A stretch of 64,000 nt of DNA, from positions 2,170,001-2,234,000 of the forward strand of contig CADDXC010000001.1 in NCBI GenBank assembly GCA_902809985.1. The letters are read 5' to 3'. Origin of the DNA: Clostridiaceae bacterium BL-3. GTDB taxonomy: Bacteria; Bacillota; Clostridia; Clostridiales; Clostridiaceae. A model generated the notes under the pieces. The model saw nothing but the letters and a program-made list of their open reading frames with translations. It searched no databases and was not told where the DNA came from. Each line of letters begins with the position of its first letter. Positions within the stretch are counted from its first letter, which is position 1. Of this stretch, positions 1-9,195 are shown one piece after another. The translations under genes were made by a program, and so were the position numbers.

Positions 1-2482
1 TTATATCTATTAAATTAAAATTTTTCCCTGCTCCCGACAATATTACTATGGGAAATTCTAAACCTTTACTCTTGTGTATGCTCATTATCCTGACCACATC
101 TTCATTTTCCCCGAGAACTTTTGCACTTCCCAGATCTCCACTGCTGCTTTTAAGTTTATTTATAAAATTTATAAAATTAAAAAGCCCCTTATAGCTGCTT
201 TTCTCATACTGCTTTGCCCTTTCAAACAGCATCCTCAGATTTGCTTGCCTCTGAACTCCTCCAGACATAGCCCCTACAAAACCATAGTATCCCGTCTCTG
301 TATAAAGATGCCATATAAATTCATCTATGGGCATATATATAACTTTTCTCCTCCAGTTTTCAAGCCTCTTCAAGAACTTTACAACTTTACATTTCAATAC
401 ATCATCTATGCCCTCCAGAGAATATTTTGAGTTTGTGCTTTCCTCTGCCACTGCTTTGAGTACCTCATAAAAGGGTGCTTCCCTGTTTACCATTCTCAAA
501 TCCATAAGTTCTTCTGGCAAAAATGTTTCTATAGGTGATCTAAGTACTGCTATCAGCGGTATATCCTGTATTGGATTGTCTATTATTTCAAGAAGTGACA
601 CTACAGTTTTTATTTCAACGGTATCAAAATAACCTGTCGAAGTATCTGCAAATACAGGTATCCCAAAATCATTCAACTGTTCCACAAAAGTTGATGCCCA
701 ATTTCGAGTTGCACGCATCAATATTACTATATCCCTGTACATAACATTTCTATAGCAATCCATTTTACTGTCATATACTTTAAAACGCCCCTCAACTGAT
801 TTTGGGTTCACCAATTCATTTATTTTCCCCGCCACCATACGGGCTTCCACTTGAATGTTATCCAACATTTCCTCATTATCCAGCTCCAATCCTGACTCAG
901 CTTCCTTTTTGTCAGCCATATAGATTTCTATGGCTCCCCCAGATTTCCCACTGCAATCTTTATATTGAGCTGAACTTATCAGGCATTCGTCATCATTATA
1001 ATCAAGCTCCCCTACTTCCCTGCACATTATTTGCTTGAATAAATAGTTCACACCATCTATTATCTCTTTCCTGCTTCTAAAATTTTCAGATAATTTTATT
1101 TTTCTATTTCTACTTCCCTTTCTTTCAGAATAGGCATCATATTTTTGTAGAAATAACTCCGGTTTTGATTGTCTAAATCTATATATACTCTGTTTTACAT
1201 CCCCTACCATAAATAAATTTGCATCTTGATCTTTTCTGCTTATCATATTTATTATAACTTCTTGAACTTCATTACTATCTTGGTATTCATCTATAAATAT
1301 TTCCTGAAAATATTTTCTATATTCCAGGGCAACCTGCGAAGGTATTTTATGTCCCATATCATCCATATCTGTCAATATATCAAGACAAAAATGCTCAATA
1401 TCACTAAAGTCCAGCACTCCTCTCTCCCTTTTTTTATCATAATATCTGCTGCTGAAATCCATCACAAGAGTTACTAGACAGTTAATTCTAGGATACACCT
1501 TCTTCATATCTTTAACTAGATTATCTGAATTTAAAAATATGCTTTCCCTTATATCATTTAACTTTTTCTTCACTTCATCTTTTATATCTCTAACACTCTT
1601 TTTTATACTTTCTATATCATCTCCTGTTTTTTTACCAGGAAGCTTATGAAATTTCAATTTCATAAACTCCTTCTTCATTTCATTCCATGAATTAGTTTGA
1701 AGTATTTTATCTATACTTTTAATATCATCTTCAAAAGGACATATATAATGTTCCAGACCTATAGTGCTTTTAATTATCTCCAGGGCATTTTCCATTTTAT
1801 CTCTATAGCCGCCGACTTCTACATTCAAATTATGTATTAACATCTTAGCCCACAGAGTATCTTCGAAATTAAAATTTTCCCCCACATTGAAATCTTCTGC
1901 AGCTTCCTCTAACCATTTTTTAGGCCAGGGATTACTTCTTGAAAATTCATACAGAGATATAATCATATTTTGAAGCCTTATGTCATTTTTGTCCCTGAAG
2001 CTATCCACCAGCTTTAAAAATTCACTTTCTGCATCCTGATATTTTTCCTCCAGAATTTCTTGAAGTGCATCTTGTTTCAAGAGTATGGCCTCAGTATTGT
2101 CACACACTCTAAAACCTGGATCTAAATCTATTAAATGAAAATTGCTCTTTATAATTTTAAGACAAAAAGAATGAATAGTCATTATATTGGATTGATTCAA
2201 CAAGGCCAGTTGCTTTTGAAGATTCTTAGAATTGCAGTTCATCTCCAATAACCTTGAAAGTGCTTCTCCTATTCTCTCTTTCATTTCGGAAGCTGCTGCG
2301 TTTGTAAATGTAACAACCAACAACCTATCTATATCTACATCTTCATCAGTGTTAGTTATCTTCTGTATTATTCTTTCCACCAACACTGCCGTTTTACCTG
2401 TTCCAGCTCCTGCTGCTACTAACAAATTACATTTTTGTGTAAAAATAGCTTCACGTTGAGCTTCAGTCCACTTTTTACTCAT
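1..2482 (-). CDS. addA: ATP-dependent helicase/nuclease subunit A (AddA), N-terminal ~827 residues, runs off window
   Basis: UvrD/Rep-type helicase-nuclease subunit of the AddAB complex, which resects DNA double-strand ends for RecA-dependent repair. I translated the minus strand by hand from the ATG at 2482, which has an AGAGGAA site upstream. The start reads MSKKWTEAQREAIF, then a Walker A GAGTGKT at residues 25-31. Near the window edge the same frame gives the helicase motif IHKSKGLEFP around residue 803, so the frame looks intact at both ends. Family members are about 1,200-1,250 residues, so the C-terminal nuclease domain lies outside the window. The gene directly upstream is a GGDEF gene, not addB, the usual neighbour. 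I did not read every codon, so an internal lesion is not excluded. Confidence 0.93.
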   Translation of the reverse strand, partial: MSKKWTEAQREAIFTQKCNLLVAAGAGTGKTAVLVERIIQKITNTDEDVDIDRLLVVTFTNAAASEMKERIGEALSRLLEMNCNSKNLQKQLALLNQSNIMTIHSFCLKIIKSNFHLIDLDPGFRVCDNTEAILLKQDALQEILEEKYQDAESEFLKLVDSFRDKNDIRLQNMIISLYEFSRSNPWPKKWLEEAAEDFNVGENFNFEDTLWAKMLIHNLNVEVGGYRDKMENALEIIKSTIGLEHYICPFEDDIKSIDKILQTNSWNEMKKEFMKLKFHKLPGKKTGDDIESIKKSVRDIKDEVKKKLNDIRESIFLNSDNLVKDMKKVYPRINCLVTLVMDFSSRYYDKKRERGVLDFSDIEHFCLDILTDMDDMGHKIPSQVALEYRKYFQEIFIDEYQDSNEVQEVIINMISRKDQDANLFMVGDVKQSIYRFRQSKPELFLQKYDAYSERKGSRNRKIKLSENFRSRKEIIDGVNYLFKQIMCREVGELDYNDDECLISSAQYKDCSGKSGGAIEIYMADKKEAESGLELDNEEMLDNIQVEARMVAGKINELVNPKSVEGRFKVYDSKMDCYRNVMYRDIVILMRATRNWASTFVEQLNDFGIPVFADTSTGYFDTVEIKTVVSLLEIIDNPIQDIPLIAVLRSPIETFLPEELMDLRMVNREAPFYEVLKAVAEESTNSKYSLEGIDDVLKCKVVKFLKRLENWRRKVIYMPIDEFIWHLYTETGYYGFVGAMSGGVQRQANLRMLFERAKQYEKSSYKGLFNFINFINKLKSSSGDLGSAKVLGENEDVVRIMSIHKSKGLEFPIVILSGAGKNFNLIDI

Positions 2483-2518
2483 AGGTATCATTCCTCTTTA
2501 TCAAATACTGTATTAAAA

Positions 2519-3583
2519 TCAATAGACTACCTTATTCTTTCCAGAATTCTTTGCCTTATATAAATTCATATCTGCTTTTCTTATGACATTCTCGACATTT
2601 TCATCTTTATTATCAGATATACTTATTCCTATAGAAACTGTGACAAAGCATAATTTTCCATTATATTCTACAGGTTCTCTTTCTATAGATTTCCTTATAC
2701 TGCTCATCCTATTATATACATCTAACATTTCTTTAATATCATACATATATATTATGATTTCTTCTCCCCCATATCTGGCTACCATATCTTCTTTTCTCAG
2801 GTTATCTTTTATAATACTACTCACCCTTTTAAGAACCATATCACCACATTGATGTCCAAAAGTATCATTACAGTTCTTAAAATTATCTATATCCACCATT
2901 ATGATGGCAAAACCCCTTCCACAATTTTTTATTTTCTCCTGTATAGCAGAGAAAAAATAGTTTCTATTAAATAAATTCGTGAGAAAATCTCTCTGAGAAT
3001 TTTCCTTTATTTTATTGTAGAGTCTATTATTTTCTATACATATGGCAATTTGATTGCTAAGAGCAGATAATAACTTTATACTGCCCTGATTTAAATAATT
3101 GTATATATTATGTTCTACTAAAATAGCTCCCAAAAGTTCTTCTTTCAAGTATATAGGCATAAATAGAGAAGAATGTACCTGAATATCGCTGCCCATGCAC
3201 ATATTGTCCACAGAATTAGCTAAACATGGAGTTAATTTGGACAACTTATGTTCATTATATTCTCTTATTTTAAAATGATGATCCGTATTGTACAAATTAG
3301 TACATTTTAACTTTAATTTTCTATTCTCAAGAAGATATACACTAGAATAATTCACCCCTAAAATCCCTATCATTATATCATTTATCTTAGAAATTATCTC
3401 ATCGCTGCCAAGGCATTTATTTATATATTGACTTATCTCTATTATTGAAGATAACATATCCAGTTTTTTATCCAATTCCCTAATCTCTTTATTCTGCTTT
3501 TGTATGGTTTCTTCCGCTAATTTTTGATAGCTTTCATAGTCACTTTTAAGTTGATTATATCTCTCCAATAATGATATAAACAT
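2519..3583 (-). CDS. GAF-GGDEF diguanylate cyclase
   Basis: Likely makes the second messenger c-di-GMP from two GTP. The 354-residue protein has an N-terminal coiled-coil-like stretch (about 5-45), a GAF-like sensory region (about 45-190) and a C-terminal GGDEF domain (about 195-354). The signature is GGEEI at 272-276, an accepted active variant. RKED at 263-266 fits the RxxD inhibitory product-binding site, five residues before the signature. No membrane segment is evident, so it is probably cytosolic. GAGGAGAG precedes the ATG. It ends 36 bases before addA on the same strand, so the two may be co-transcribed. The GAF ligand cannot be told from sequence. Confidence 0.9.
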   Translation of the reverse strand: MFISLLERYNQLKSDYESYQKLAEETIQKQNKEIRELDKKLDMLSSIIEISQYINKCLGSDEIISKINDIMIGILGVNYSSVYLLENRKLKLKCTNLYNTDHHFKIREYNEHKLSKLTPCLANSVDNMCMGSDIQVHSSLFMPIYLKEELLGAILVEHNIYNYLNQGSIKLLSALSNQIAICIENNRLYNKIKENSQRDFLTNLFNRNYFFSAIQEKIKNCGRGFAIIMVDIDNFKNCNDTFGHQCGDMVLKRVSSIIKDNLRKEDMVARYGGEEIIIYMYDIKEMLDVYNRMSSIRKSIEREPVEYNGKLCFVTVSIGISISDNKDENVENVIRKADMNLYKAKNSGKNKVVY

Positions 3584-3950
3584 AAATCTCTCCTCTATTA
3601 CAATCTATTTAACTTAAATATGAGCAAAAACTGATTTGAACCCAAAAATTGTTTATTATATATACAATTTCATTAAATTATCGCTTTTTACAATAATACC
3701 AGTAAAAGTATATATTATTAGTAAAATTTTTCCTTTAAAATATAAAAATACATTGCCCATAAATAAATATAAAAACATACAACAAGCTTATATCTAGCTA
3801 TTTCTATTTCATATTATACTACTCATTAAAGGTATATCATAGCATTTTCATATAATACTTATCGCGAATTTATACCGTTATTTTACAAAATTTAGCTATG
3901 GTTTTATGTTCAATATTCATTATTGTTTAATTTTTTACAATATATAAACA
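3584..3950. other. Intergenic, no gene seen
   Basis: About 370 AT-rich bases between the GGDEF gene and the thrC terminator. It should hold the minus-strand promoter of the GGDEF-addA unit. No ORF with a ribosome site and no RNA gene was recognised. Confidence 0.6.
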
Positions 3951-3990
3951 AAATTTACCAAATTATTGTTGAAGATAATCTGGTAAATTT
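3951..3990 (-). terminator. Rho-independent terminator of thrC
   Basis: A 16-bp stem (3951-3966 with 3975-3990, one wobble pair) and an 8-base loop lie just past the thrC stop. The stem end runs into a T-rich stretch on the minus strand. Confidence 0.75.
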
Positions 3991-4003
3991 TTATATTGAA
4001 ATT

Positions 4004-5494
4004 TTATTTTAAAAACTTTCTCACTTCAGATTCCATTTGCCCCATTTCACATACAGTATTATGTATAATTTCACGTTTATTCAATTTCTCTATAGGCTTA
4101 GGGATTTTAAGATCAGCTGCCTTACTCATCACCTCTATAAGTTCAAAATCATCTACCTTATTATATTTGTCATCCAAAGCACCCATTACAGATCTGGTAA
4201 ACTTAAAGGGACTCGCAGTAGAAACTATTACGGTCTTAGTATTATCATGAGTCTCCAGTAAATATTTTTTATATACAGAATAGGCAACTGAAGTATGAGT
4301 ATCCATAAGGTATCTATATTTGTCAAACACCTCTTTTATGGATTGCCTTGTTTCTTCATCAGTGGCAAAACCGCCATAAAATATATTCATTCTGCTCTTC
4401 ATGTGTTCGCTAATTTTATATCTCCCAAATTCATTTAAGTCATTCATAAGCTCCTTCACAGTAAAAGCATTTCTGCCGCTTATATCATATATAAATCTTT
4501 CTAAATTACTGGATATCAATATATCCATTGAAGGAGATATAGTAACTAAAAACTCTCTTCTAGCATCGTAAATTCCACTATTTAAAAAATCACTCAGCAC
4601 TTTATTTTCATTGGAAGAACATAAAAGTCTATTTATAGGCAAGCCCATTTTTGTAGAGTAATAAGCTGCAAGTATATCTCCGAAATTTCCTGTTGGAACT
4701 GCAAAATTTATTTTTTCTCCGAACTCTATTTCCTTTCTCCGCAGAAGTTCCATATAGCTGTAAAAATAATATACCATCTGTGGTATCAGTCTTCCAATAT
4801 TTATGGAATTAGCCGAAGAAAACATATATGATCTTTTATTCAGTTCCTCTTTTAATTCAGCGTCATTAAAAATCTTTTTAACTTCTCTTTGAGCATCATC
4901 AAAATTCCCCTTTATGCCAAGGACCTTTACATTCTTTCCTACTTGTGTGATCATCTGTTTCTTCTGTATATTACTTACCCCTTCTTCTGGGAAAAATACC
5001 ATGACTTTTGTTCCATCTACATCTGAAAAGCCCTCCAATGCTGCTTTCCCTGTATCGCCGGAAGTTGCAGTAAGTATAACTATATCTTTATGCAAATTCT
5101 GCTTTTTAGCTGCAGTTTTCATTAAGTAAGGGAGAAGGCATAATGCTATATCTTTAAAAGCCAGTGTCGGTCCATGAAATAATTCTAAATAAAATACATC
5201 TCCCTCTTTGTTTAAAGGAGTTATAATATCTTTTTCAAATTTATGATCATAAGCCGTGTCTATACATTCTTTCAATTCTTTTTCATCAAAATCTGTAAAG
5301 AATTTTTTGTTTATGTACAATGATAACTGTTTAAAAGTCATTTGTTCACAATTTTTTAATTCTTCTTTACTAATAAATGGAATACAGTTAGGTACAAGCA
5401 ATCCTCCGTCTTCAGCTATGCCTTTTAATATAGCCTCAGATGCAGTTAAATTCTCATTTAAACCCCTCGTGCTATTATAATAAATTTCCTCCAA
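4004..5494 (-). CDS. thrC: Threonine synthase
   Basis: PLP enzyme that converts O-phospho-L-homoserine to L-threonine and phosphate. The 496-residue length fits the long class of threonine synthases. The PLP lysine lies in HGPTLAFKD (K114), and the phosphate/PLP loop ATSGDTGKAAL follows near residue 162. The start is TTG at 5494, chosen because AAAGGAGTG sits 9 bases upstream and the protein begins like its relatives. No other threonine gene is adjacent, so hom and thrB must lie elsewhere. A truncated insertion sequence lies close upstream in the opposite direction, inside what should be the thrC promoter region. Confidence 0.95.
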   Translation of the reverse strand: MEEIYYNSTRGLNENLTASEAILKGIAEDGGLLVPNCIPFISKEELKNCEQMTFKQLSLYINKKFFTDFDEKELKECIDTAYDHKFEKDIITPLNKEGDVFYLELFHGPTLAFKDIALCLLPYLMKTAAKKQNLHKDIVILTATSGDTGKAALEGFSDVDGTKVMVFFPEEGVSNIQKKQMITQVGKNVKVLGIKGNFDDAQREVKKIFNDAELKEELNKRSYMFSSANSINIGRLIPQMVYYFYSYMELLRRKEIEFGEKINFAVPTGNFGDILAAYYSTKMGLPINRLLCSSNENKVLSDFLNSGIYDARREFLVTISPSMDILISSNLERFIYDISGRNAFTVKELMNDLNEFGRYKISEHMKSRMNIFYGGFATDEETRQSIKEVFDKYRYLMDTHTSVAYSVYKKYLLETHDNTKTVIVSTASPFKFTRSVMGALDDKYNKVDDFELIEVMSKAADLKIPKPIEKLNKREIIHNTVCEMGQMESEVRKFLK

Positions 5495-5530
5495 ATTGTA
5501 TCACTCCTTTTAAATTGTATTTATTTAGTC

Positions 5531-5550
5531 GGTTGCAGAATACTGCAACC
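5531..5550. repeat. Short perfect hairpin between thrC and the IS transposase
   Basis: GGTTGCAG and CTGCAACC flank a 4-base loop. It could belong to the thrC 5' leader, about 40 bases before the start, or to the left end of the insertion sequence. No T-run follows on either strand, so it is not an obvious terminator. Confidence 0.5.
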
Positions 5551-5657
5551 ATTGATTTTACTAACTTTTTTAACTCTTTAATTATATATTTCACTCCAAT
5601 GTGGTATCCTGTTAAGGAGATCAATCCACAACAAAAACCACAAAGGAGGAAATTGCA

Positions 5658-6308
5658 ATGTTTTGTTTATCTGATTTTAAACAATTAAATTTTAGCGGCC
5701 AGCTACCTGAACTTAACACTTTGTCTTATCAGCATCCAGTTAAACTTTTAAAGCTTCTTGAAGAAAATTTTGATATTAATGCCTTTATTCCTAAGTCATT
5801 TACCGATAGGTATTACTCAGAATTAGGACGCGATAGAAACTTCAGTTTAGCATCAGTGCTTTCATTGCTAATTGTAATGCATATATTCAAGATCCCTACA
5901 ACCAGTCTTCTTTGTATATTTTTAGCTTTATCCTCAGACATCAGGAAGTTCTGTGAACTTGATAGACAAATTCCTGATGAAACTTTCATTAGCAGATTTA
6001 AAACTACCTTTGAAAAACAGATTGAGGAGTTATTCAACTCAATGACTCTTAAGATTATTCAAATATGTGACGATATTGATGAAAGTCTACTTAAGAATTC
6101 ACCCGATATAGGTCTCAATTCCATGCTTATCTACGATACTTCAGGCTTAAAGCCAAAAGTTAAAGAGAATAACCCTAAGACACTGGTTTCAGAAATAAAT
6201 AAGCAAAAAGCTTTCGCTAAAGTTATTAATAATAAAGATTTTAACCCCTATGCTGCCGCATATAAGAATATGCCAAAGTTTGCACATAGAAGCTTTAGAC
6301 TAAAGTAA
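5658..6308 (+). pseudogene. Truncated IS transposase (IS1182-like, DUF772 N-terminal part)
   Basis: The 216-residue product resembles the N-terminal half of IS1182-type transposases: LNFSGQLPELNTLSYQHPVK, a helical DUF772-like domain, the IPDETFISRFK segment and YDTSGLKPKVKEN. Full-length relatives are about 450-550 residues. Here the frame stops soon after PYAAAYKNMPK with an unrelated tail, so the C-terminal catalytic part is missing. A good site (AAAGGAGGAAATTGCA) precedes the ATG. A 40-codon open frame at 6344-6466 could be a C-terminal remnant, but this is only a guess. The family is recalled from general resemblance; the truncation is clear from length. Confidence 0.75.
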
Positions 6309-6639
6309 GAAATTTAAATAAACTTATCAAATATGCTGCTTAATACACATATCCACAGTTAAGTATCATCCTACATGCTTCACATACCCCTTTTCAAAAG
6401 GCTTATTTAGCATTTTCTTTTTTGCTCAAATTTAGGGAATTTTTTAAAAGTTATCCACACTTTTAAAATTTAAATTCTGCAATCATCTAAATTGTATTTA
6501 TATAATACCATATGGTATATAACTTGAAAATTATTATTTATCTAAAATTAAAATATATTTCAATTAGCCCTTTTTACTTTTACACAATAAAGATATAATA
6601 TGATTATAAACTAAAATTATAGACAAGGAGGTAAAATCT
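6309..6639. other. Intergenic with possible IS remnant
   Basis: About 330 bases after the truncated transposase. A 40-codon stop-free frame on the plus strand (6344-6466) may be the eroded 3' end of the insertion sequence. The rest is AT-rich and should hold the promoter of the desulfurase-like gene. No RNA gene was recognised. Confidence 0.4.
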
Positions 6640-7794
6640 TTGGGAACTTATTTAGATAATGCCGCTACATCCTATCCAAAACCCAATGTAGTAATAAATA
6701 CGATTTCAAACTTTATGAAAAATATAGGTGCTACTGCAGGAAGAGGCGCTTATAAATCAGCTATTACTGCTGATAGGCTTATCTTTGATTGTAGAAATAA
6801 TATATGTAAATTATTTAACGGTAAGGATCCTTCTAAGGTGATTTTTACTTATAATATAACTGATTCATTAAATATATTAATAAATGGTATATTAAATCCA
6901 GGCGATCACGTTATAACCAGCAGCCTAGAACATAATTCCGTATGGAGGCCATTAAAAACTCTCCAAAGGGATAAAAATATACAGATATCTCAGGTGCCTT
7001 GTACCTCCAAGGGAATAACTAACCCAAAAGACGTGGAAAAACTCATAAGGGAAAATACAAAATTCATAGTATTCACCCATGCTTCCAATGTACTTGGAAC
7101 TATTCAACCTATAAGAGAAATAGGTGCGCTGGCAAAAAAACACAATATAATTTTTTTAGTAGATAGTGCTCAGACAGCAGGCGCTTATCCCATAGATGTT
7201 CAAAAAGACAATATAGATATTCTTGCTTTTACAGGGCACAAAAGTCTTTTCGGTCCTACTGGCACCGGTGGATTTTTACTTAACTGCGCCACAAACATAC
7301 GGCCTTTAAAATCAGGCGGTACTGGAGAAGATTCTAAAAATCCATATCAACCTGATTTTTACCCTAACAAATTTGAAGCAGGGACTTTAAATGTGGCGGG
7401 AATAGTGGGTTTAGGTGAAGGCATCAAATACATATCCAATTTAGGAGTTGAAAATATAAGAGCCAAAGAAGATGAAGTAATTGAATATGCACTTAAAAGG
7501 CTAGAAGAAATTCCCAAAATATGTATATATGGTCCTAAAGATCCCCAAAAAATAGTTGGTGTCATTTCTTTCAATATAAAAGGTATATCCGGTGAAGAAA
7601 TAGCTTTTAAACTTGATCAGGAATACGACATAATGATAAGAGTTGGATTTCACTGCGCTCCAACGGCCCACAGAATCATGGGTACCTACGAAATTGGAGC
7701 CATGAGAATAGGTATAGGATATTTTAATACAAAAAAGGATATAGATATTTTAACAGACGCATTAAAAAATATAGTTAAGAGCTATAAATTATGA
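6640..7794 (+). CDS. Cysteine desulfurase family protein (aminotransferase class V)
   Basis: PLP enzyme of the NifS/Csd superfamily, closest in layout to the TIGR01977 group; probably removes sulfur from cysteine or a related substrate. The 384-residue protein opens with YLDNAATSYPKP. The PLP lysine lies in FTGHKSLFGP (K201), and a likely catalytic cysteine lies in RVGFHCAPTAH (C338). The start is TTG at 6640, with AAGGAGG nine bases upstream. No IscU, SufU or tRNA-thiolation gene is adjacent, so the sulfur acceptor is unknown. It stands as a single gene with a strong terminator after it. A second, divergent family member lies at 18253-19557. Confidence 0.88.
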   Translation: MGTYLDNAATSYPKPNVVINTISNFMKNIGATAGRGAYKSAITADRLIFDCRNNICKLFNGKDPSKVIFTYNITDSLNILINGILNPGDHVITSSLEHNSVWRPLKTLQRDKNIQISQVPCTSKGITNPKDVEKLIRENTKFIVFTHASNVLGTIQPIREIGALAKKHNIIFLVDSAQTAGAYPIDVQKDNIDILAFTGHKSLFGPTGTGGFLLNCATNIRPLKSGGTGEDSKNPYQPDFYPNKFEAGTLNVAGIVGLGEGIKYISNLGVENIRAKEDEVIEYALKRLEEIPKICIYGPKDPQKIVGVISFNIKGISGEEIAFKLDQEYDIMIRVGFHCAPTAHRIMGTYEIGAMRIGIGYFNTKKDIDILTDALKNIVKSYKL

Positions 7795-7816
7795 ATTAAA
7801 ACATTAAAACTAATAA

Positions 7817-7854
7817 AGGACTGCTGTACAAAATTAAATTTGTACAGCAGTCCT
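7817..7854. terminator. Bidirectional terminator
   Basis: A 16-bp perfect stem (7817-7832 with 7839-7854) lies between two convergent genes, the desulfurase-like gene and cbiM. T-rich or A-rich flanks suit either direction moderately. Confidence 0.75.
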
Positions 7855-7875
7855 TCTGCCATAGTACCATATCTA

Positions 7876-8862
7876 TCATGTATTATTCGTATTATCCTTT
7901 TTTAAGGATCCTATTATTTTAAATATGATTATAATGATTGCAGTTCCTGCTATTGCTGAAATAATATAACCCACTATGTCATTTGTACCCGATAGGGAAT
8001 AATCTGCTGCAATAGCATGATAGTCCATTCCATGCTGAAAAGCATGCGGTATATATCCTACTAGAGATTTTATTCCTTCCGTATCCCATTCACCCCATGC
8101 ATCCCCACTGGCTAAAAGGCCTAAAGGGCATAATACTACTAATGCTATCAAAATTCCATATAGCGGTTTTCTATTACTTTCCTTTACTTTTTGGCCATTA
8201 TTGTATATCATAGACGGTGATATTTTTTTAACATAGGCATATACTGCTGCAGTTATAGCTCCTTCCAATATACCTATTAAAAGGTGAACTAAAACCATAG
8301 CTGGAATGGACACATTTAATCCATAGGGACAGTAAATGGCATGTCCAAAGGCATCTTTAAAGAGAAGAGGTTGTATTCCAAATTCAATAGAAGCTATAAA
8401 AGCTGCGGCCACAATTCCCACATACCCTCCAATAAAAGCTGATATATACTCTCCTCTGTCTCCTTTTAACCTGTTTTTTACAAATTTAAACACTGTATAA
8501 CCTACAAAGGGCATTACAAATGCCATATTAAAAGTGTTTGCTCCGAAAGCAAGAATTCCTCCATCCCCAAAAAAAAGTGCCTGTATAAGCAAAGCTATAC
8601 TTACTGAAATAGTTGCTGCATAGGGTCCCAATAAAATTGCAATTAAAGTCCCTCCTACAGCATGAGCTGTTGTTCCACCGGGAATAGGGACATTAAACAT
8701 CATAATCAAAAATGAAAATGCTCCACATACCCCTAATAATGGTATCTTTTTTTTGCTAACATCTGTCTTAACTCTCTTGACAGCTCTTGCCCATATCGGC
8801 AGCATTATCACACCCATAACTGCACAAGTGGAAGGGCTTAGATAATTATCTGGAATATGCAT
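7876..8862 (-). CDS. cbiM: CbiM-type cobalt/nickel ECF transporter S component with C-terminal extension
   Basis: Substrate-binding membrane component of a cobalt (or nickel) ECF importer. The N-terminus MHIPDNYLSP carries the conserved Met-His start whose histidine helps bind the metal. The PGGTTAHAVGG segment is typical of the family, and several hydrophobic helices follow. At 328 residues it is about 100 longer than plain CbiM. The extra C-terminal part ends in a membrane helix, has a loop with GDAWGEWDTEG, and looks like the CbiN/PDGLE-type accessory domain fused in. No CbiQ or CbiO gene is next to it, so it would need a shared or distant energising module. Cobalt versus nickel cannot be decided. 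Confidence 0.88.
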   Translation of the reverse strand: MHIPDNYLSPSTCAVMGVIMLPIWARAVKRVKTDVSKKKIPLLGVCGAFSFLIMMFNVPIPGGTTAHAVGGTLIAILLGPYAATISVSIALLIQALFFGDGGILAFGANTFNMAFVMPFVGYTVFKFVKNRLKGDRGEYISAFIGGYVGIVAAAFIASIEFGIQPLLFKDAFGHAIYCPYGLNVSIPAMVLVHLLIGILEGAITAAVYAYVKKISPSMIYNNGQKVKESNRKPLYGILIALVVLCPLGLLASGDAWGEWDTEGIKSLVGYIPHAFQHGMDYHAIAADYSLSGTNDIVGYIISAIAGTAIIIIIFKIIGSLKKDNTNNT

Positions 8863-9124
8863 AATAAATACCTCCTCTAATTCTAAAATTAATATAAACC
8901 CAATTATAATATTTTAAACTCAACGTATTCCATTCATATATCTTAACGAGCATTTTTCATACCATTATTTTAAATATACGCCTATTTATCTCTTTAAAAC
9001 TTCAAATATTTCAGATAAACATTTTCAATTACCCTAAATAAAACAATTCTCTTATACTGTCATATTTTCTTCAAAATTTATCTGTAATATTATAGTCCAT
9101 TTTGGATTCAATTAAAAATAAGTT
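8863..9124. other. Intergenic, no gene seen
   Basis: About 260 AT-rich bases upstream of cbiM. I looked for a cobalamin riboswitch (B12 box) and a NiCo element on the minus strand and saw neither. Confidence 0.5.
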
Positions 9125-9163
9125 TTTCTCAAAACGATACCAATTCTGTATCATCTTGAGAAA
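9125..9163 (-). terminator. Terminator of lipA
   Basis: A 16-bp stem (9125-9140 with 9148-9163) whose two imperfect positions become G-U wobbles only in minus-strand RNA. A TTTTT stretch follows on that strand. This supports termination of lipA. Confidence 0.8.
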
Positions 9164-9195
9164 GTCCCTGCATTTTATTTCATTTTGATATCACT

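Noticed and set aside
74..1477. Several plus-strand ORFs
   Set aside because: They are antisense shadows of addA, which reads continuously at both ends on the minus strand with family motifs.
8863..9195. Cobalamin riboswitch upstream of cbiM
   Set aside because: I searched the minus strand for the B12-box core and found none; the region is plain AT-rich DNA plus the lipA terminator.
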